A DNA stretch of 64,000 nt from Siderastrea siderea (taxonomy: Eukaryota; Cnidaria; Anthozoa; Scleractinia; Rhizangiidae). Numbering within the stretch: position 1 is the stretch's first letter; each line of letters opens with the position of its first letter. The translations under genes were made by a program, and so were the position numbers. The DNA is taken from the NCBI GenBank assembly GCA_964030785.1, contig OZ034972.1, positions 50,074,538-50,138,537 on the forward strand, written 5' to 3'. Shown here piece after piece: positions 1-11,612 of the stretch. Under the pieces are notes generated by a model. The model was not told where the DNA came from. It searched no databases and saw nothing but the letters and a program-made list of their open reading frames with translations.

Positions 1-458
1 GTCAGCTTCCAAGATTAAGGGTGCCCTTGGCTAATGCTATCAGTCCATTTATGATATCTATCATCCACTCACCCCAACCCCATGAAATATGATATGAGGT
101 GAAGAACAATGTGAATAAGCCGGACCACACCACAGCCTAGCTAGGTCACCTACTTTTTTGGAACAGGGATGTATGTAGATTATTTAAATGTATATCCCTC
201 ATATGCACTTGTTATACTTGGCAACCCTGCTATGCCCATTCACATGAAAAACACTTACTGACCCAGAAGGGTTTTCCTGCTAGGCAGACTGAGGGCCTGT
301 TTGGTTGACTGTCAGATATAAATGAAATGGCAAAAATCACTGGAGTTGTATTTGGCTCTATAATAATTTATTTTAATGAGATGCCTGGATGCAGGATGTG
401 TGTTTAAGTGTTTTTCTTTAATGGGCAACTTGCCTTTGACATATTTCTCTTATTTCAG
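1..458 (+). other. intron sequence upstream of first visible C4orf33 exon
   Basis: No exon is recognised here. The stretch ends in a pyrimidine-rich tract and AG at 457-458, the acceptor of the first visible C4orf33 exon, so it is most likely intron of that gene. The N-terminal exons must lie left of the window. Confidence 0.5.
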
Positions 459-3400
459 TGGCCGAGATTTTCTTCCTTGGAGCTGATGATAAATATCTGG
501 AAGTTGAATTATGCCCGTAAGTGACTATGTGTTGGAGTTTCCTCATAATGTTTTTAGACAGCTGTTCACTAAAACGAGTGAAGCAGCTAAATTCTTGCCA
601 TGCACATTTATCTTTGATAACTTGCCAATGCATTTGTAACATAAGAAATACCTCTATGTCTGACAGTATCTTAATATTTAATTTATTATTTGTCATAGCC
701 AAATATTTTCCTGTCTTCTCCATCTCCCATTGTCACAACATGGTTGACAAATAATATTTTTATTCTTGTCTGCAGTCATGGTCAGCATCTTGTACTTCTT
801 CTAAATGGCACACGAAACATGATTAAGGTAAGATGACAATATGTTTAAGTGTCCATGATAATTTATGTTGGTTAATGGATTTGAGAAAGGAGAACAGATA
901 CTGATTTTGTTGGTGCTCAGCACACCTTTAATTGGTATGCCTGTGTCACACAATATTCCAAAGATTCTTTTGGAGTTCTTATCTTTCATCTTATCAGCTA
1001 TTTCATGTTGCTCAATTTATATTACTGGTATTTTAAACAGAATTATTGAAAATTAAAGAAATATTTCTTTAATTTGTCATTATTTAACAAGTAAATAATT
1101 TGTAATCAAATTTTTAATTGAAATGCATTTTGTATCATAATTTGGCTTCAGGATAAACTTGCCCTGAATTATACAGCTACAAGAGATGGTGTAAATAAAA
1201 CATGGACAGGAACTGCCATTATTCCTTTAGATTACTTTCCTCCTCGAGTGTTGAAGATGAATGCATATGCCATTCATGGATCTAGAGACAGCAGACAGTA
1301 TGAAGCACTTTATCCAGCTACCAAGGAATTTGCCACACCTGACTTGTAAGTTACTTGTTTGAGAGTTAATTTAACAGAGATCAATTAACCTTTTTTTTAA
1401 AGTGGTGATCACTAGTCATTAATTTAGCATGTGACCGTTAATTCATTTTAACTGGGAGCTACAAGCAGTCCTGATATTATTCTGTGAGAAGCAAAATGGT
1501 CAATCCATGTTTGTTATGAAACAGTACTGGCATTAGTTGTGTATATTACACTTCTAGCTTGACTCTCCCAAAGACAACAAAACTCCTTGTTCAGCCTTAT
1601 CATGACTTGGTTGTGTGGCGAGTTGCCTGGAATGTTGAGTTAAAAGCTTACTTCTTTGAAAAAGCTTATAAACATAATGTCCTGCAGAATGTAGTAATTA
1701 TTGTAAATCTAATGGGCATGTTTGCTCAGACATAACATAATTCTCCCTCTTTAGGTTTTCAAAGCACCATTGGTCTTGACTTAATTCCTTTTTCCGGGGT
1801 GGGAAATAGGGCTGGAAGCTCCATTAGTACTCCATCCTAAATAGACTCTTCAATTAAGCTGGGACCAGTCTCTTTTCAGACTGCGTAAGGTAAAGACTTG
1901 TGTCCAATTCGCTGCCTTTAATGAGCAATAACGCTTATCAAGGCCGACGCCTAACTCTAGCCACTGCTAGCATCACAACTCCCTCCTGGATGGGATGCTA
2001 GTCAATCACAGGATACCCAGCATGAAGCAACTAGGAGTGTTATTTCTACTCCCCCTTGGATGGGATGCTAGTCCATAACGGGATACCCCGCATGAAGCAG
2101 CTAGGAGCATCACTACTCCCCCTGGATGGGATGCTAATCCATCACAGGATACCTAGCATAAAGTGACTAGGAGCATCACTACTCCCCCCTGGATGGGATG
2201 CCAGTCCATCACAGGATACCCAGCATGAAGCAACTGGGAGTGTTATTACTCTCCCCTGGATGGGATGCTAGTCCATCACAGGATACCCAGCATGAAGCAA
2301 CTAGGAGTGTTATTACTACTCCCCCTTGGATGGGATGCTAGTCCATAACAGGATACCCCACATGAAGCAGCTAGGAGCATCACTACTCCCCCTGGATGGG
2401 ATGCTAGTCCATCACAGGGTACCCAGCATAAAGTGACTAGGAGTATTACTACTCCCCCCTGGATGGGATGCTAGTCCATCACAGGATGCCCAGCATGAAG
2501 CAACTGGGAGTGTTATTACTCTCCCCTGGATGGGATGCTAGTCCATCACAGGATACCCAGCATAAAGTGACCAGGAGCATCACTACTTCCCCCTGGATGG
2601 GATGCTAGTCCATCACAGGATACCCAGCATGAAGCAGCTAGGAGTGTCACTACTCCCCCCTGGATGGGATGCTAGTCCATCACAGGATACCCAGCATGAA
2701 GCAACTAGGAGTGTAACTACTCCCCCCTGGATGGGATGCTAGTCCATCACAGGATACCCAGCATGAAGCAACTAGGAGCATCACTACTTCCCCCTGGATG
2801 GGATGCTAGTCCATCACAGGATACCCAGCATGAAGCAACTAGGAGTGTCACTACTCCCCCCTGGATGGGATGCTAGTCACACAGGATACCCAGCATAAAG
2901 CAACTGGGAGTGTTATTACTCTCCCCTGGATGGGATGCTAATCCATCACAGGATACCCAGCATGAAGCAACTGGGAGTGTTATTACTCTCCCCTGGATGG
3001 GATGCTAATCCATCACAGGATACCCAGCATGAAGCAACTAGGAGTGTTATTACTACTCCCCCTTGGATGGGATGCTAGTCCATAATGGGATACCCCACAT
3101 GAAGCAGCTAGGAGCATCACTACTCCCCCTGGATGGGATGCTAGTCCATCACAGGGTACCCAGCATAAAGTGACTAGGAGTATTACTACTCCCCCCTGGA
3201 TGGGATGCCAGTCCATCACAGGATACCCAGCATAAAGTGACTAGGAGCATCACTACTCCCCCCTGGATGGGATGCTAGTCACACAGGATACCCAACATGA
3301 AGCAACTGGGAGTGTTATTACTCTCCCCTGGAAGGGATGCTAGTCCATCACAGGATACCCAGCATAAAGTGACTAGGAGCATCACTACTCCCCCCTGGAT

Positions 3401-4573
3401 GGGATGCTAGTCACACAGGATACCCAACATGAAGCAACTGGGAGTGTTATTACTCTCCCCTGGATGGGATGCTAGTCCATCACAGGATACCCAGCATAAA
3501 GTGACTAGGAGCATCACTACTCCCCCCTGGATGGGATGCTAATCCATCACAGGATACCCAACATGAAGCAACTGGGAGTGTTATTACTCCCCCCTGGATG
3601 GGATGCCAGTCCATCACAGGATACCCAGCATAAAGTGACCAGGAGCATCACTACTTCCCCCTGGATGGGATGCTAGTCGATCACAGGATACCCGGCATGA
3701 AGCAACTAGGAGTGTCACTATTCTCTCCTGGATGGGATGCTAGTCCATCACAAGATACCCAGCATGAAGCAACTAGGAGTGTCACTACTCTCCCCTGGAT
3801 AGGATGCTAGTCCATCACAGGATACCCAGCATGAAGCAACTAGGAGTGTCGCTACTCTCCCCTGGATGGGATGCTAGTCCATCACAGGATACCCAGCATG
3901 AAGCAACTAGGAGTGTCACTACTCTCCCCTGGATGGGATGCTAGTACCCCCAGCATTTTATTAAGTTTGCCGAGCAGTTTGCCAGTACCCATTCGTCAAA
4001 ATTACTCTTTGCATCTCTGAAACTACAAAGAAGTGTGTTTAGCTAAAAAGTGGGCCCAAATTTTAAAGTTTGTCCTTTTTGTCACAAAAAATTCACTTAA
4101 AACTGATAGTGGTTTGTTCTCCCTTTGAAAAAATTAACTTGATACATGCACCCTCCTCTTGATGTTTTAGAAGCATTTCTTGTATGAGAAAAGGTACCGG
4201 AAGTTAGTTTTCATTTCACCAGTTAATTACCCCTTTTACTCCCAAGAGTGCCTTAGATCAAAATTCAAGACCTATCCCAAATTTCATTCTGTAAAATACT
4301 TAATTCTATTAAAATAGTACCATGTGAAAGTACTGCTGAAGAGGTTACATTTGAATGGTCACACCATGGGATTTCATCCACAGATTCAAAAGTGAGAAGC
4401 ACCTTAAATGTTTCCGTAACTGATTCTAGGAGTGAAAGGATTAATAGTAATCATTGATCACTTTACCTCTTTCTTGCAGTCATCGCCTCCAGTTTTTCAA
4501 GGATTTCAATTTCAACGACCTGTTTCCTGCCTCATGGAAACAACCGGAATCAAATTACTGGACTGATGAGTAA
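459..4573 (+). CDS. C4orf33: UPF0462 protein C4orf33 homolog, 3' part (5'-truncated by window edge)
   Basis: Four exons join in frame: 459-516, 776-827, 1152-1345 and 4480-4573 (stop TAA 4571-4573). All have AG acceptors and GT donors. The peptide carries the family's hallmark blocks: [17 protein letters not shown], then YFPP and AIHGS..YEALYP, then FFKDFNF and WKQPES near the C terminus. These match the C-terminal two thirds of the roughly 200-aa human C4orf33 protein as I recall it. The molecular function is not known; the fold looks like a carbohydrate-binding/heme-binding-like beta sandwich, which is inference. The first visible exon starts in phase (needs one base from an upstream exon), so the start codon is outside the window. 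The last intron (1346-4479) carries a large minisatellite. An AATAAA lies 81 bp after the stop. Confidence 0.9.
1975..3945. repeat. minisatellite, about 67-bp unit, about 29 copies
   Basis: A head-to-tail array inside the last C4orf33 intron. Each unit contains CTGGATGGGATGCTAGTCCA, then CACAGGATACCCAGCATGAA, then GCAACTAGGAGTGT and an ACTACTCCCCC tract. Copies vary by point changes and small indels (TGAAGCAACT versus TAAAGTGACT; GAGTGTTATT versus GAGCATCACT), and variant types recur in blocks, suggesting local duplication of multi-unit segments. The unit resembles sequence next to the tail of a dispersed SINE found elsewhere in the window, so the array probably grew from a SINE insertion. 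Open frames read through it on both strands, but they have no gene support. Confidence 0.93.
3940..4010 (-). mobile_element. SINE tail fragment at the minisatellite border
   Basis: The array ends at GATGCTAGTACCCCCAGCAT followed by a TTTGCCAGTACCCATT block. The same order of blocks occurs in the more complete SINE copies near 19.2 kb and 42.9 kb. The tRNA-like head is missing here. Confidence 0.6.
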
Positions 4574-4653
4574 AGAAATCAGTGAACAATTCAATTTAAC
4601 GTCAACAAAATAATTCACAACAATAGTCAAGATAAATTTTTATTTACAAAGCC

Positions 4654-4659
4654 AATAAA
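4654..4659 (+). promoter_or_regulatory. polyadenylation signal of C4orf33
   Basis: AATAAA located 81 bp downstream of the stop codon, in an AT-rich 3' flank. Another AATAAA-like motif lies at about 4795. Confidence 0.6.
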
Positions 4660-5187
4660 TCTCCATAGCAACAATTCTGCTTAGCTCAAAACCTCTTTAG
4701 ACTGAAACAAACCTTTTACAAACCTTGTTTTATTGTAATTAGTTAAATAGCATAAAAGGGAAAACCAAATTCCTTTCCTAGGTTTTGAATGTTTAATAAA
4801 TTTTTTTTCTCTATAATAACAAGTACTGGTTCAACTTTAATCTCACAAATTTTGACCCTGTATATAAAAAAATTGTAGCTAATGGATTAATATCAGAAAA
4901 TGGATAACAGTGTTTAAAGAACATTAAATGTTCGTTAGAAACCATTACTGAAACAGTGGTTACAAGATTGCAACATGATTGCAACATGATTTAAAATGAC
5001 TGAAAACTCCACAATAATAATTTCACCATTTCAAGATAATATTTTTTCGGGTTCAAGAAAGCCATCTGCAAATTCAGGCTACAGAAAGTAAGAAATAATT
5101 TTAGTATTTTAACATGTTTTAAACTCTTAGTGAAACATTAAAAATGTTCAGCTTTTGCACAGTGGTTTGTATAATTATTTCCTTTGT
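4660..5187. other. intergenic, no gene seen
   Basis: AT-rich sequence with short homopolymers. No coding exon, RNA gene or repeat structure is recognised. Confidence 0.5.
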
Positions 5188-5795
5188 TATAGTCAAAATA
5201 CTCAGCGCTCATTATTTAGGGATGATTTTCATTACTCGGGAATGGATTGCATTATTGAAATCAAAATTCAATTTTCAAATTGAAGATTGAAATCTTCCAA
5301 CGGTAGCCTCATTCGAAATAACGAATGTTGATTGGGTTGTTACTTACATTATAAACAAAAGTTCACACGCGAAATACGAAACCGTTGGCAGCTGTTGGTT
5401 TCAATCGGTTCAACATTACACAGAATTTTTCTCAATTTTCAGGAACATTTCTTGTGCATGTACAGCAGACTTGTTTTTAAGACATTATTCTTCATGGTTT
5501 TATAGCAACAGACTGCTTCTTCACTTTTAAAAGTGTTTCCGATTAATATTTTGTTGAGCGAACACAAATCAAGTCAGATAAGTCAAGCAGCCAACAGTCT
5601 GCTACTTGCACGTGAACATTCGCCTCATGTCAATAATAAACCAATCAGCATTCCTTATTTGGAACAAGGCTACCATTGTAACATTACAATATTCAATTTG
5701 AAAGTGGAATTTTGACTCCAATAACCCAATCCGTCCCCGAATAATGAAAGTCATTCCCAAATAATAAGCAAAATGCGCTGAGTATTTTGACTATA
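5188..5795. mobile_element. 608-bp MITE with perfect 21-bp terminal inverted repeats
   Basis: The left end TATAGTCAAAATACTCAGCG(C) and right end (G)CGCTGAGTATTTTGACTATA are exact reverse complements. The similarity continues imperfectly inward (ATTATTT..GGGATGA..TTTCATTA against its complement). There is no transposase frame; the longest internal frame is about 60 codons. The TA at each end fits a TA target duplication as in Tc1/mariner-type elements, but the family is inference. Confidence 0.85.
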
Positions 5796-6431
5796 AATGC
5801 CACTTCAATATTCATGTTTCTTTTTTCAAAAGTTTCAACAATCCAAGCTTCAATTCCATCTAAAAAGTTTCAATATGTAGTTGCTGTATCCTCTAGGGAT
5901 ACCATCATTACCAATTTGGCAAATTTTCTAGGATTAAGAATAAAATTGCCAAACAAAACAAAAAAAAATAACAACCCACAGGAAACTGCTTTCAGCAGTA
6001 TTTCCCTGCTAAAAGTGCTTTCATTTGGATGGACACGCTTTAGGGTGTCATTTATAGATTCCAAAGCTAAATGCTCCTTTCAATAACAAGTCAACTATGA
6101 AGGTCAAAACTCGACTGGTGTTTTTGTTGCTACTGACAATCAACCTGGCAGAAGTCTAAATTTGTTTGATTCAATTTCTTTTCACGATCTGCTGGTTTTT
6201 GTCATAATTATGAATGATGGCAGTAAAAAAAAATGAAATCAATGCAATCCTTGATTGGGTTTTGAATTTTGGAGTTTGCACATTGTTGAAAGTTGCAGAA
6301 AGGGGAACTTGTTTCATTGAGGCATTTATTGAAAGGCACCTAATTGAGGAAATAGAACGTTTTAGGTATTTACCCAGTGGAACTGTTCTTGTAACATCTC
6401 TTCTTTAACAACTTGCTGTATGAATTCCTTG
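5796..6431. other. intergenic, 3' flank of the DUF229 gene
   Basis: No gene recognised. On the minus strand it contains an AATAAA (6325-6330) about 100 bp past the DUF229 stop. Overlapping short frames on both strands look like chance. Confidence 0.5.
6325..6330 (-). promoter_or_regulatory. polyadenylation signal of the DUF229 gene
   Basis: TTTATT on the plus strand reads AATAAA on the minus strand, 102 bp beyond the stop of the 834-codon frame. Confidence 0.5.
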
Positions 6432-8936
6432 TTAATGTAACACTTTCCATGAGAAATTGAGGGTGTATTTCCAGCTCCAATTGACATTAGGATCAAGCTG
6501 AATGACAGCAATCAGGAAGTGTATTGTACCAGGTTTCACTTCTTTATGAAGAGGGATCCTTTCTGAAACTTGCATGTTACTTAGCATCAGATGAAGCTCA
6601 ATGGTGTAAAATACAAAGCTGCAGGAGTTTGCCACCTCAAATATCACACCACTCTTGTACTCACGAAAAAGGATAAAAAGGCAATTCTCATGCATGTTGT
6701 CTGCTCTCGTTGCAGAGTTAAATATGTCACCATAATATTGCCACTCAGGTGTTGGAGGCTCTTTCGTTGCTGTGTGTGTTTCACTTTTAACAGTGGATAA
6801 GTAGCTTTTGGTGTCTGAAGTTTGTTCACAGATACAGAGTCTTAAATCAACTCCTTTGTCAGCACAAGCCTGATAAATCCCATATTGACTGAACCTTGTG
6901 AAACGAAGTAGTTTCATTTCTAGTAACACACTTCCACTGATAACTTGGACCACTACTGAAAACAGTTGCTGACCTTGTACATAAATGTCCAGTGACACTG
7001 TAAGAGTTTCATCGACCCTCTTTTCTCTGACGTTATCAAACCTTTCTCCTCTGAGCCGTTCACAAGATCCAAACCCTGAAACTTGCCTGCTTCTGCCAGA
7101 GTGTTTTAGGTATTGACTTTGTATCTTTTCATTGAGTTTACCTAATGCAAACTCGGCAACAATAAAATGAAAGGAGTTTGTATGCACTTTCGTTTCCCAC
7201 CCTTGACAAATGCAAAGTGTAGAAGGGAGTAAACCAAGGTCCTCACAACTTCTGTTCCTTGAGATTGGCTGAAGCAGGCCTTGATTTTGCCGTAATGGTG
7301 ATTTACCACCAATATTTTCACCAATGGCCATTAAGGTGTGATGCAAATCCACAATGGATGTCATTCTCTTTTGATTTTGTATCAATGCCTGCATTTTGAC
7401 TTTGCCGAGCAGGTTTTGTATACGATTTGGAATTATGAAGAACAGGTGAGGCTGGAACATTTCAAATCGTCCTTCCATGGTTATGGGAAAAGAACCATAC
7501 GTGTTCCCATGATCTGAAAGTATTATACTCAAGGTGTTTTGATCAGAAGCAACACTCTTCACAAAACTTGCCAATGATGTATCTAATGTCTGGATTCTTA
7601 GCCCACTGTCTTCATGACCCACATCTAACATTGAAAAGGAAAACAAGGGCTTTATTTCTGTATCAGAGTTAATTTGTTCAAGAAAAATGTCCAGGAACAG
7701 TAAAAAGAAGCTATGGTAGTGCTTTCCTCCATAGCACAACTTGGAAGGACCATGAAAAATCTCTGGAACTCCAAAACTCTTTAAAACTTCACAACTTGAG
7801 TGAGTGATTCCAGTAAAATCGATAGAGTTGTTCTTTAATGCAATTGTTAAGTTGTGCCATATTTCAGCCAAAGGTGTGCTTTTGTTCATAATTTTTAGGT
7901 CTCTGACCAGTCCCCATTCATACGTCCAGCACATATCTTCTTGCCACATTGTTTGATAACCCACTGATTTAAATTTATCAAACATGACACCTGCTTTGAC
8001 AGCCACTGGGTTTACGAATTGATCTACTTCCAGAAGCTCACCAGAAAAAAGTGCATGAATGGTCTCAAATGTCCTGGGTTTGATTGCGTGGAAAAGCTCA
8101 AAGTCTAGCACCCTTGCTGATGATTTAGCATTGATGTCTCTAAAAGCTTTGACTGTCTGAGGAAGTGAGCGATAGAAGTGAGGTCTGGAGACTGAATCTA
8201 TTAACATGATGTTGATGTTAATTGGTTTTTCTTTAAGTCTTTTGTGCGGTTTATCAGCTACTACACCCTTGGGTGGCAGAATAAGCAACTGAGTTTTAGC
8301 TGCTGGGTTCCAGAACTCATCGCATCTCAGAAAAGCGAAAGGAAAGTATTCCTTTGAAGCAGTATTCTGAACATAATTATTCAGCGACTTCTCGACATCT
8401 TGAAGAAATGAAAAGTGCCCCCAAGCAAGAGAACCGTCGTGTGGATTGATGAAGCCCACTGAAATGATATCCGATGACCCGCAAGAGGTGGTGTGACACT
8501 GAACCTTTGCAGATCCACTGTGCGTTTTCTGCATTTTACACAAATTCACCTGAGAGCTGTTGCAAGCGTGTATGATCGGATCCGTCGAGAAGATGGATTT
8601 TACAAAAGCGCAAGCATCTTCTCGCACTTTGGGTAACTGACAGGTTGCTGATGGCGTCGACACAGGCTTTCTGTGAATAGAAAGAGTTGGGCATGATGAA
8701 AATGTCTTGTTGCTGCCGACAACTTGGATCAGTTTGTAACGCAACACTTTAGGCCAGTCCTTTAGTGAATTCCACTTTTGATGTTCATCTTGATATTCCG
8801 TAAGAAACTCCGAATCGTCCAGAAACAAGATCTGGTAAATCAAAACTGTCATCGCGACTGATGTCACAGAGATGGCACACAACATCCATATCTTTTTTAT
8901 GTGGCGAAGCCTGCAGGAAAAACGGGGAACAAGCAT
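6432..8936 (-). CDS. DUF229 family membrane protein (sulfatase/alkaline-phosphatase-like fold)
   Basis: An uninterrupted 834-codon frame. It has a short basic N terminus, one hydrophobic segment at about residues 16-39 (WMLCAISVTSVAMTVLIYQI) and a large extracytoplasmic part, so a type II membrane protein is likely. The alkaline-phosphatase-superfamily signature is visible: NIMLIDSVSRPHFYRSLP at about 242-259 (metal-binding Asp247 with the nucleophile Ser/Thr region) and ILSDHG at about 472-477 (second metal site), with His441 between them. DUF229 proteins are known in nematodes and are numerous in cnidarians; their substrate is unknown. The C-terminal 200 residues match nothing I recognise. 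The start is uncertain: the sequence just after codon 5 reads TTTTCCTGCAG on the minus strand and could be a splice acceptor, so the first codons may come from an upstream exon. The gene is divergent to ATP23. Confidence 0.85.
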   Translation of the reverse strand: MLVPRFSCRLRHIKKIWMLCAISVTSVAMTVLIYQILFLDDSEFLTEYQDEHQKWNSLKDWPKVLRYKLIQVVGSNKTFSSCPTLSIHRKPVSTPSATCQLPKVREDACAFVKSIFSTDPIIHACNSSQVNLCKMQKTHSGSAKVQCHTTSCGSSDIISVGFINPHDGSLAWGHFSFLQDVEKSLNNYVQNTASKEYFPFAFLRCDEFWNPAAKTQLLILPPKGVVADKPHKRLKEKPININIMLIDSVSRPHFYRSLPQTVKAFRDINAKSSARVLDFELFHAIKPRTFETIHALFSGELLEVDQFVNPVAVKAGVMFDKFKSVGYQTMWQEDMCWTYEWGLVRDLKIMNKSTPLAEIWHNLTIALKNNSIDFTGITHSSCEVLKSFGVPEIFHGPSKLCYGGKHYHSFFLLFLDIFLEQINSDTEIKPLFSFSMLDVGHEDSGLRIQTLDTSLASFVKSVASDQNTLSIILSDHGNTYGSFPITMEGRFEMFQPHLFFIIPNRIQNLLGKVKMQALIQNQKRMTSIVDLHHTLMAIGENIGGKSPLRQNQGLLQPISRNRSCEDLGLLPSTLCICQGWETKVHTNSFHFIVAEFALGKLNEKIQSQYLKHSGRSRQVSGFGSCERLRGERFDNVREKRVDETLTVSLDIYVQGQQLFSVVVQVISGSVLLEMKLLRFTRFSQYGIYQACADKGVDLRLCICEQTSDTKSYLSTVKSETHTATKEPPTPEWQYYGDIFNSATRADNMHENCLFILFREYKSGVIFEVANSCSFVFYTIELHLMLSNMQVSERIPLHKEVKPGTIHFLIAVIQLDPNVNWSWKYTLNFSWKVLH

Positions 8937-9199
8937 CGGGGAAAAAACAACGTAAACACCCGCGGTTTCCTTGCATCGATGATAAACTTGACAACTGCAG
9001 CTGTGCCGTGCTTTGGATTATAAAAACACCAGCTGTCCTTTTGAGGAAGCGACGTCAAATTTGTCCAAAACAATCACTGGTGTCATTGTGCGTCCGCCAT
9101 CTTGAAAACCTAGTCGAAAACCTACACAATGGACTACACAATGACAATGACCTTCACTGTTATGAGCCCGCAAAGCAAACCGCATGCAATAAATTCAAC
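8937..9199. promoter_or_regulatory. divergent promoter interval between the DUF229 gene and ATP23
   Basis: The two start codons face away from each other across 263 bp. The interval is richer in GC and CG dinucleotides than the surrounding DNA and has no TATA box in a convincing place, which fits a shared bidirectional promoter. Transcription starts are not visible. Confidence 0.5.
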
Positions 9200-11581
9200 A
9201 TGGCGGAATTTCTTGGTGAACACGGCGAAAATTACAACAGGAAATCGAGTGCAGAATCAAACGAACGGATGCACAGAAAGTGTAAAGAGAGACTTGCTAA
9301 GGCCTGTCGAGCTTGTAAGTAGCCGAGAAAAAAAGAAGGCCTTTCTGCTCAACCTCGACACCTTTGAATAGGCTCTTTATTTACACTTTGAACCCTTTCA
9401 AGTGGCGTGATGCAATCACGCCAGGTATTAAAATAATGAATCTATTGTTACTATCTTATTTCCTTTCTTAGCGCCTTATGTGAAATTCATGCTGGATGCG
9501 ATGAACAAGCTAGGATGGTAAGTAACTGGGAGAAGTCATGATTTGAAAATGGGCTTATTTAGACAACATGATTAGCCTGCGAGCAGGCTCTTACTTCCTG
9601 TCGTTCCACACTCCTCCCATCGGAAATGTCATGACACATGAAGAGGGTGGGGAGGGACATGTGAATCTGCGGCTCCTTATCGGGTCAATGTATTCATCGT
9701 CTTCAATAATAGGATTTTTGTTTTCTGTTATCCTTCCATCTAGAGAGAGCACCCTACCAAGAAGTCCAGCAATATACTATTCAAGCCGTCTTTTTTTTTC
9801 ATTGTGAGTGTGTGTGTGTGTGTTGGGGGGGGGGGGGGTAGGGTAGGGGGTCATTTTTTTTGGGGGGGGGTTTACCAGTAACTGGTTTTGACCACATTAT
9901 TGCTCTAGCTCACCCAACCATCTGAAGTCCTTCACTCCTGGGTGAGGGGTGCTCAATAAACCTTTATGTTGGAAGGACCCACCCTGGAGTTCAAACCCTT
10001 ACCCTGTCAAGTACATTTAAGTTAGTTATCATAAAAATGGTACCCTGTCCGTATACTTGGAACAAAAATTGTACCATTTTTATGGGTCAAAGAAAAGCCA
10101 AAAAAACCGGACGTTTTGTCATTTGCAGAAGCAAATTATTGAAGCTTTTTACATTGTAAATATTTCTGCCAAATTGGACAATCCCTTTGATTTGGTTACT
10201 TGGGCTGCATTTAAGTAGACATCACTGAAGTGCATCAGTCTTGTGTCAACTATTTTGTACTTTTCTGGTATTGGCTGATTTAGAGGCTGTCGGATGCAGT
10301 AATGTAATTAGGGAGAAAGGAAAGGAGGACTCTAGAACAATGAGGGATATAATTATTAAGGACCTACAAGGGGAAATTTTACAATTGACATTTATTTTAT
10401 TACTAAAGAAGTAGCATTTGAAATAAAACTGCAACAAGTTAATTGTGATCAAGTAAATACCAAATACCAAGTAAATAATCAATTAAGACCATCTATATAA
10501 GGCCTTTTAAATTATCAACACAATGAGAATGTCCCCCTCGCCTCCCCCGCGGGGCTGCACCATTAACTTGAAGTCTGAAAATGACAAATCATGATCAGGC
10601 AAAACAGAGATGATTAGATAAAGAATACAATGATTAATGTAGTTGTCTGAATTCATAAAAATGGTGTATGTAAAGAAAAAACCTTGCTGCCTTTGCAAAA
10701 CTTGGCCAAATTTTCTGGCTAGAAGGGGTCAGAACTACCACACTCTTTTGCCACCCTAAATTAAAAGAAAGTGCAAACCTTAGAACTGGATGACAAGAAG
10801 AGTGGAGGTTGCAATTTTGAATCCCAGCCAGACACCGATTAGGGTCTTAAATTAAAAGATCATGCTAACCCACCTGAATGTTTGTACAATGGATACAAGT
10901 AATTTGCTAACTTTATTATAATATGAACTCCATTTATGATGACCACAGTGTTGTTGACCCAGAGAAGCACATGATGTGTGAACCATGCAATTCAAAGCTT
11001 CTCGGAGGATTTGACCCTGATAAAAAGGAGGTACGATCCAGTGTGACTGCCCCAGTTCTATAGTTGCATTTTTTATGAACACCAAACTTAGGGCATTTCA
11101 GGACAATGGACTGCTGGTCAACATCAGCTTGCTGTATTACAGCAGAATTCCATTGTTTTATTTCTCGTATAAAGAATAAGACTATAAATTCTTAAAAACT
11201 TCATCAAATCAGGAATGGAACAGTTGAAATCAATCAACCATTGTTCTTCTGCTGTTTTAGTTAATTCAGTTGTTTTAAAAATTTAAGTATTAATAGGCTA
11301 CTTGAGAAATAGGTTAATTCTTCTAAATTAAGTCAATAGGTACCAATTTGAAAATATGACTGTTTCTTACTAACAATATTTTCTAGTCTGCATGAAAAAA
11401 CAGACAGGCCAGGCAATTTGGAAAAGATTTTGTCACTTACTTTACCAGGACTCCTGCTTAAGCACAGAGGACCTAGTCCTTACAGCCTACTACTCCTATT
11501 TAATGCCAACAAGACATTTTCAGATGGCTGGGAACAACAATTCTTTTTTGCAGCAGAAATGTCACGTATTACAGTATTTTC

Positions 11582-11612
<31 letters not shown>

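Noticed and set aside
3013..3219. Open frame through the minisatellite
   Set aside because: The repeat is open in several frames by composition; there is no start context, no homology and it lies inside an intron of a real gene.
8861..9322. 153-codon frame overlapping the ATP23 start
   Set aside because: Only the part from the ATG at 9200 matches ATP23; the upstream part covers the divergent promoter and the first codons of the DUF229 gene on the other strand.
10031..10085. Inverted ATAAAAATGGTAC / GTACCATTTTTAT pair
   Set aside because: A small 13-bp hairpin, but no flanking duplication or second copy in the window, so no function or mobility can be claimed.
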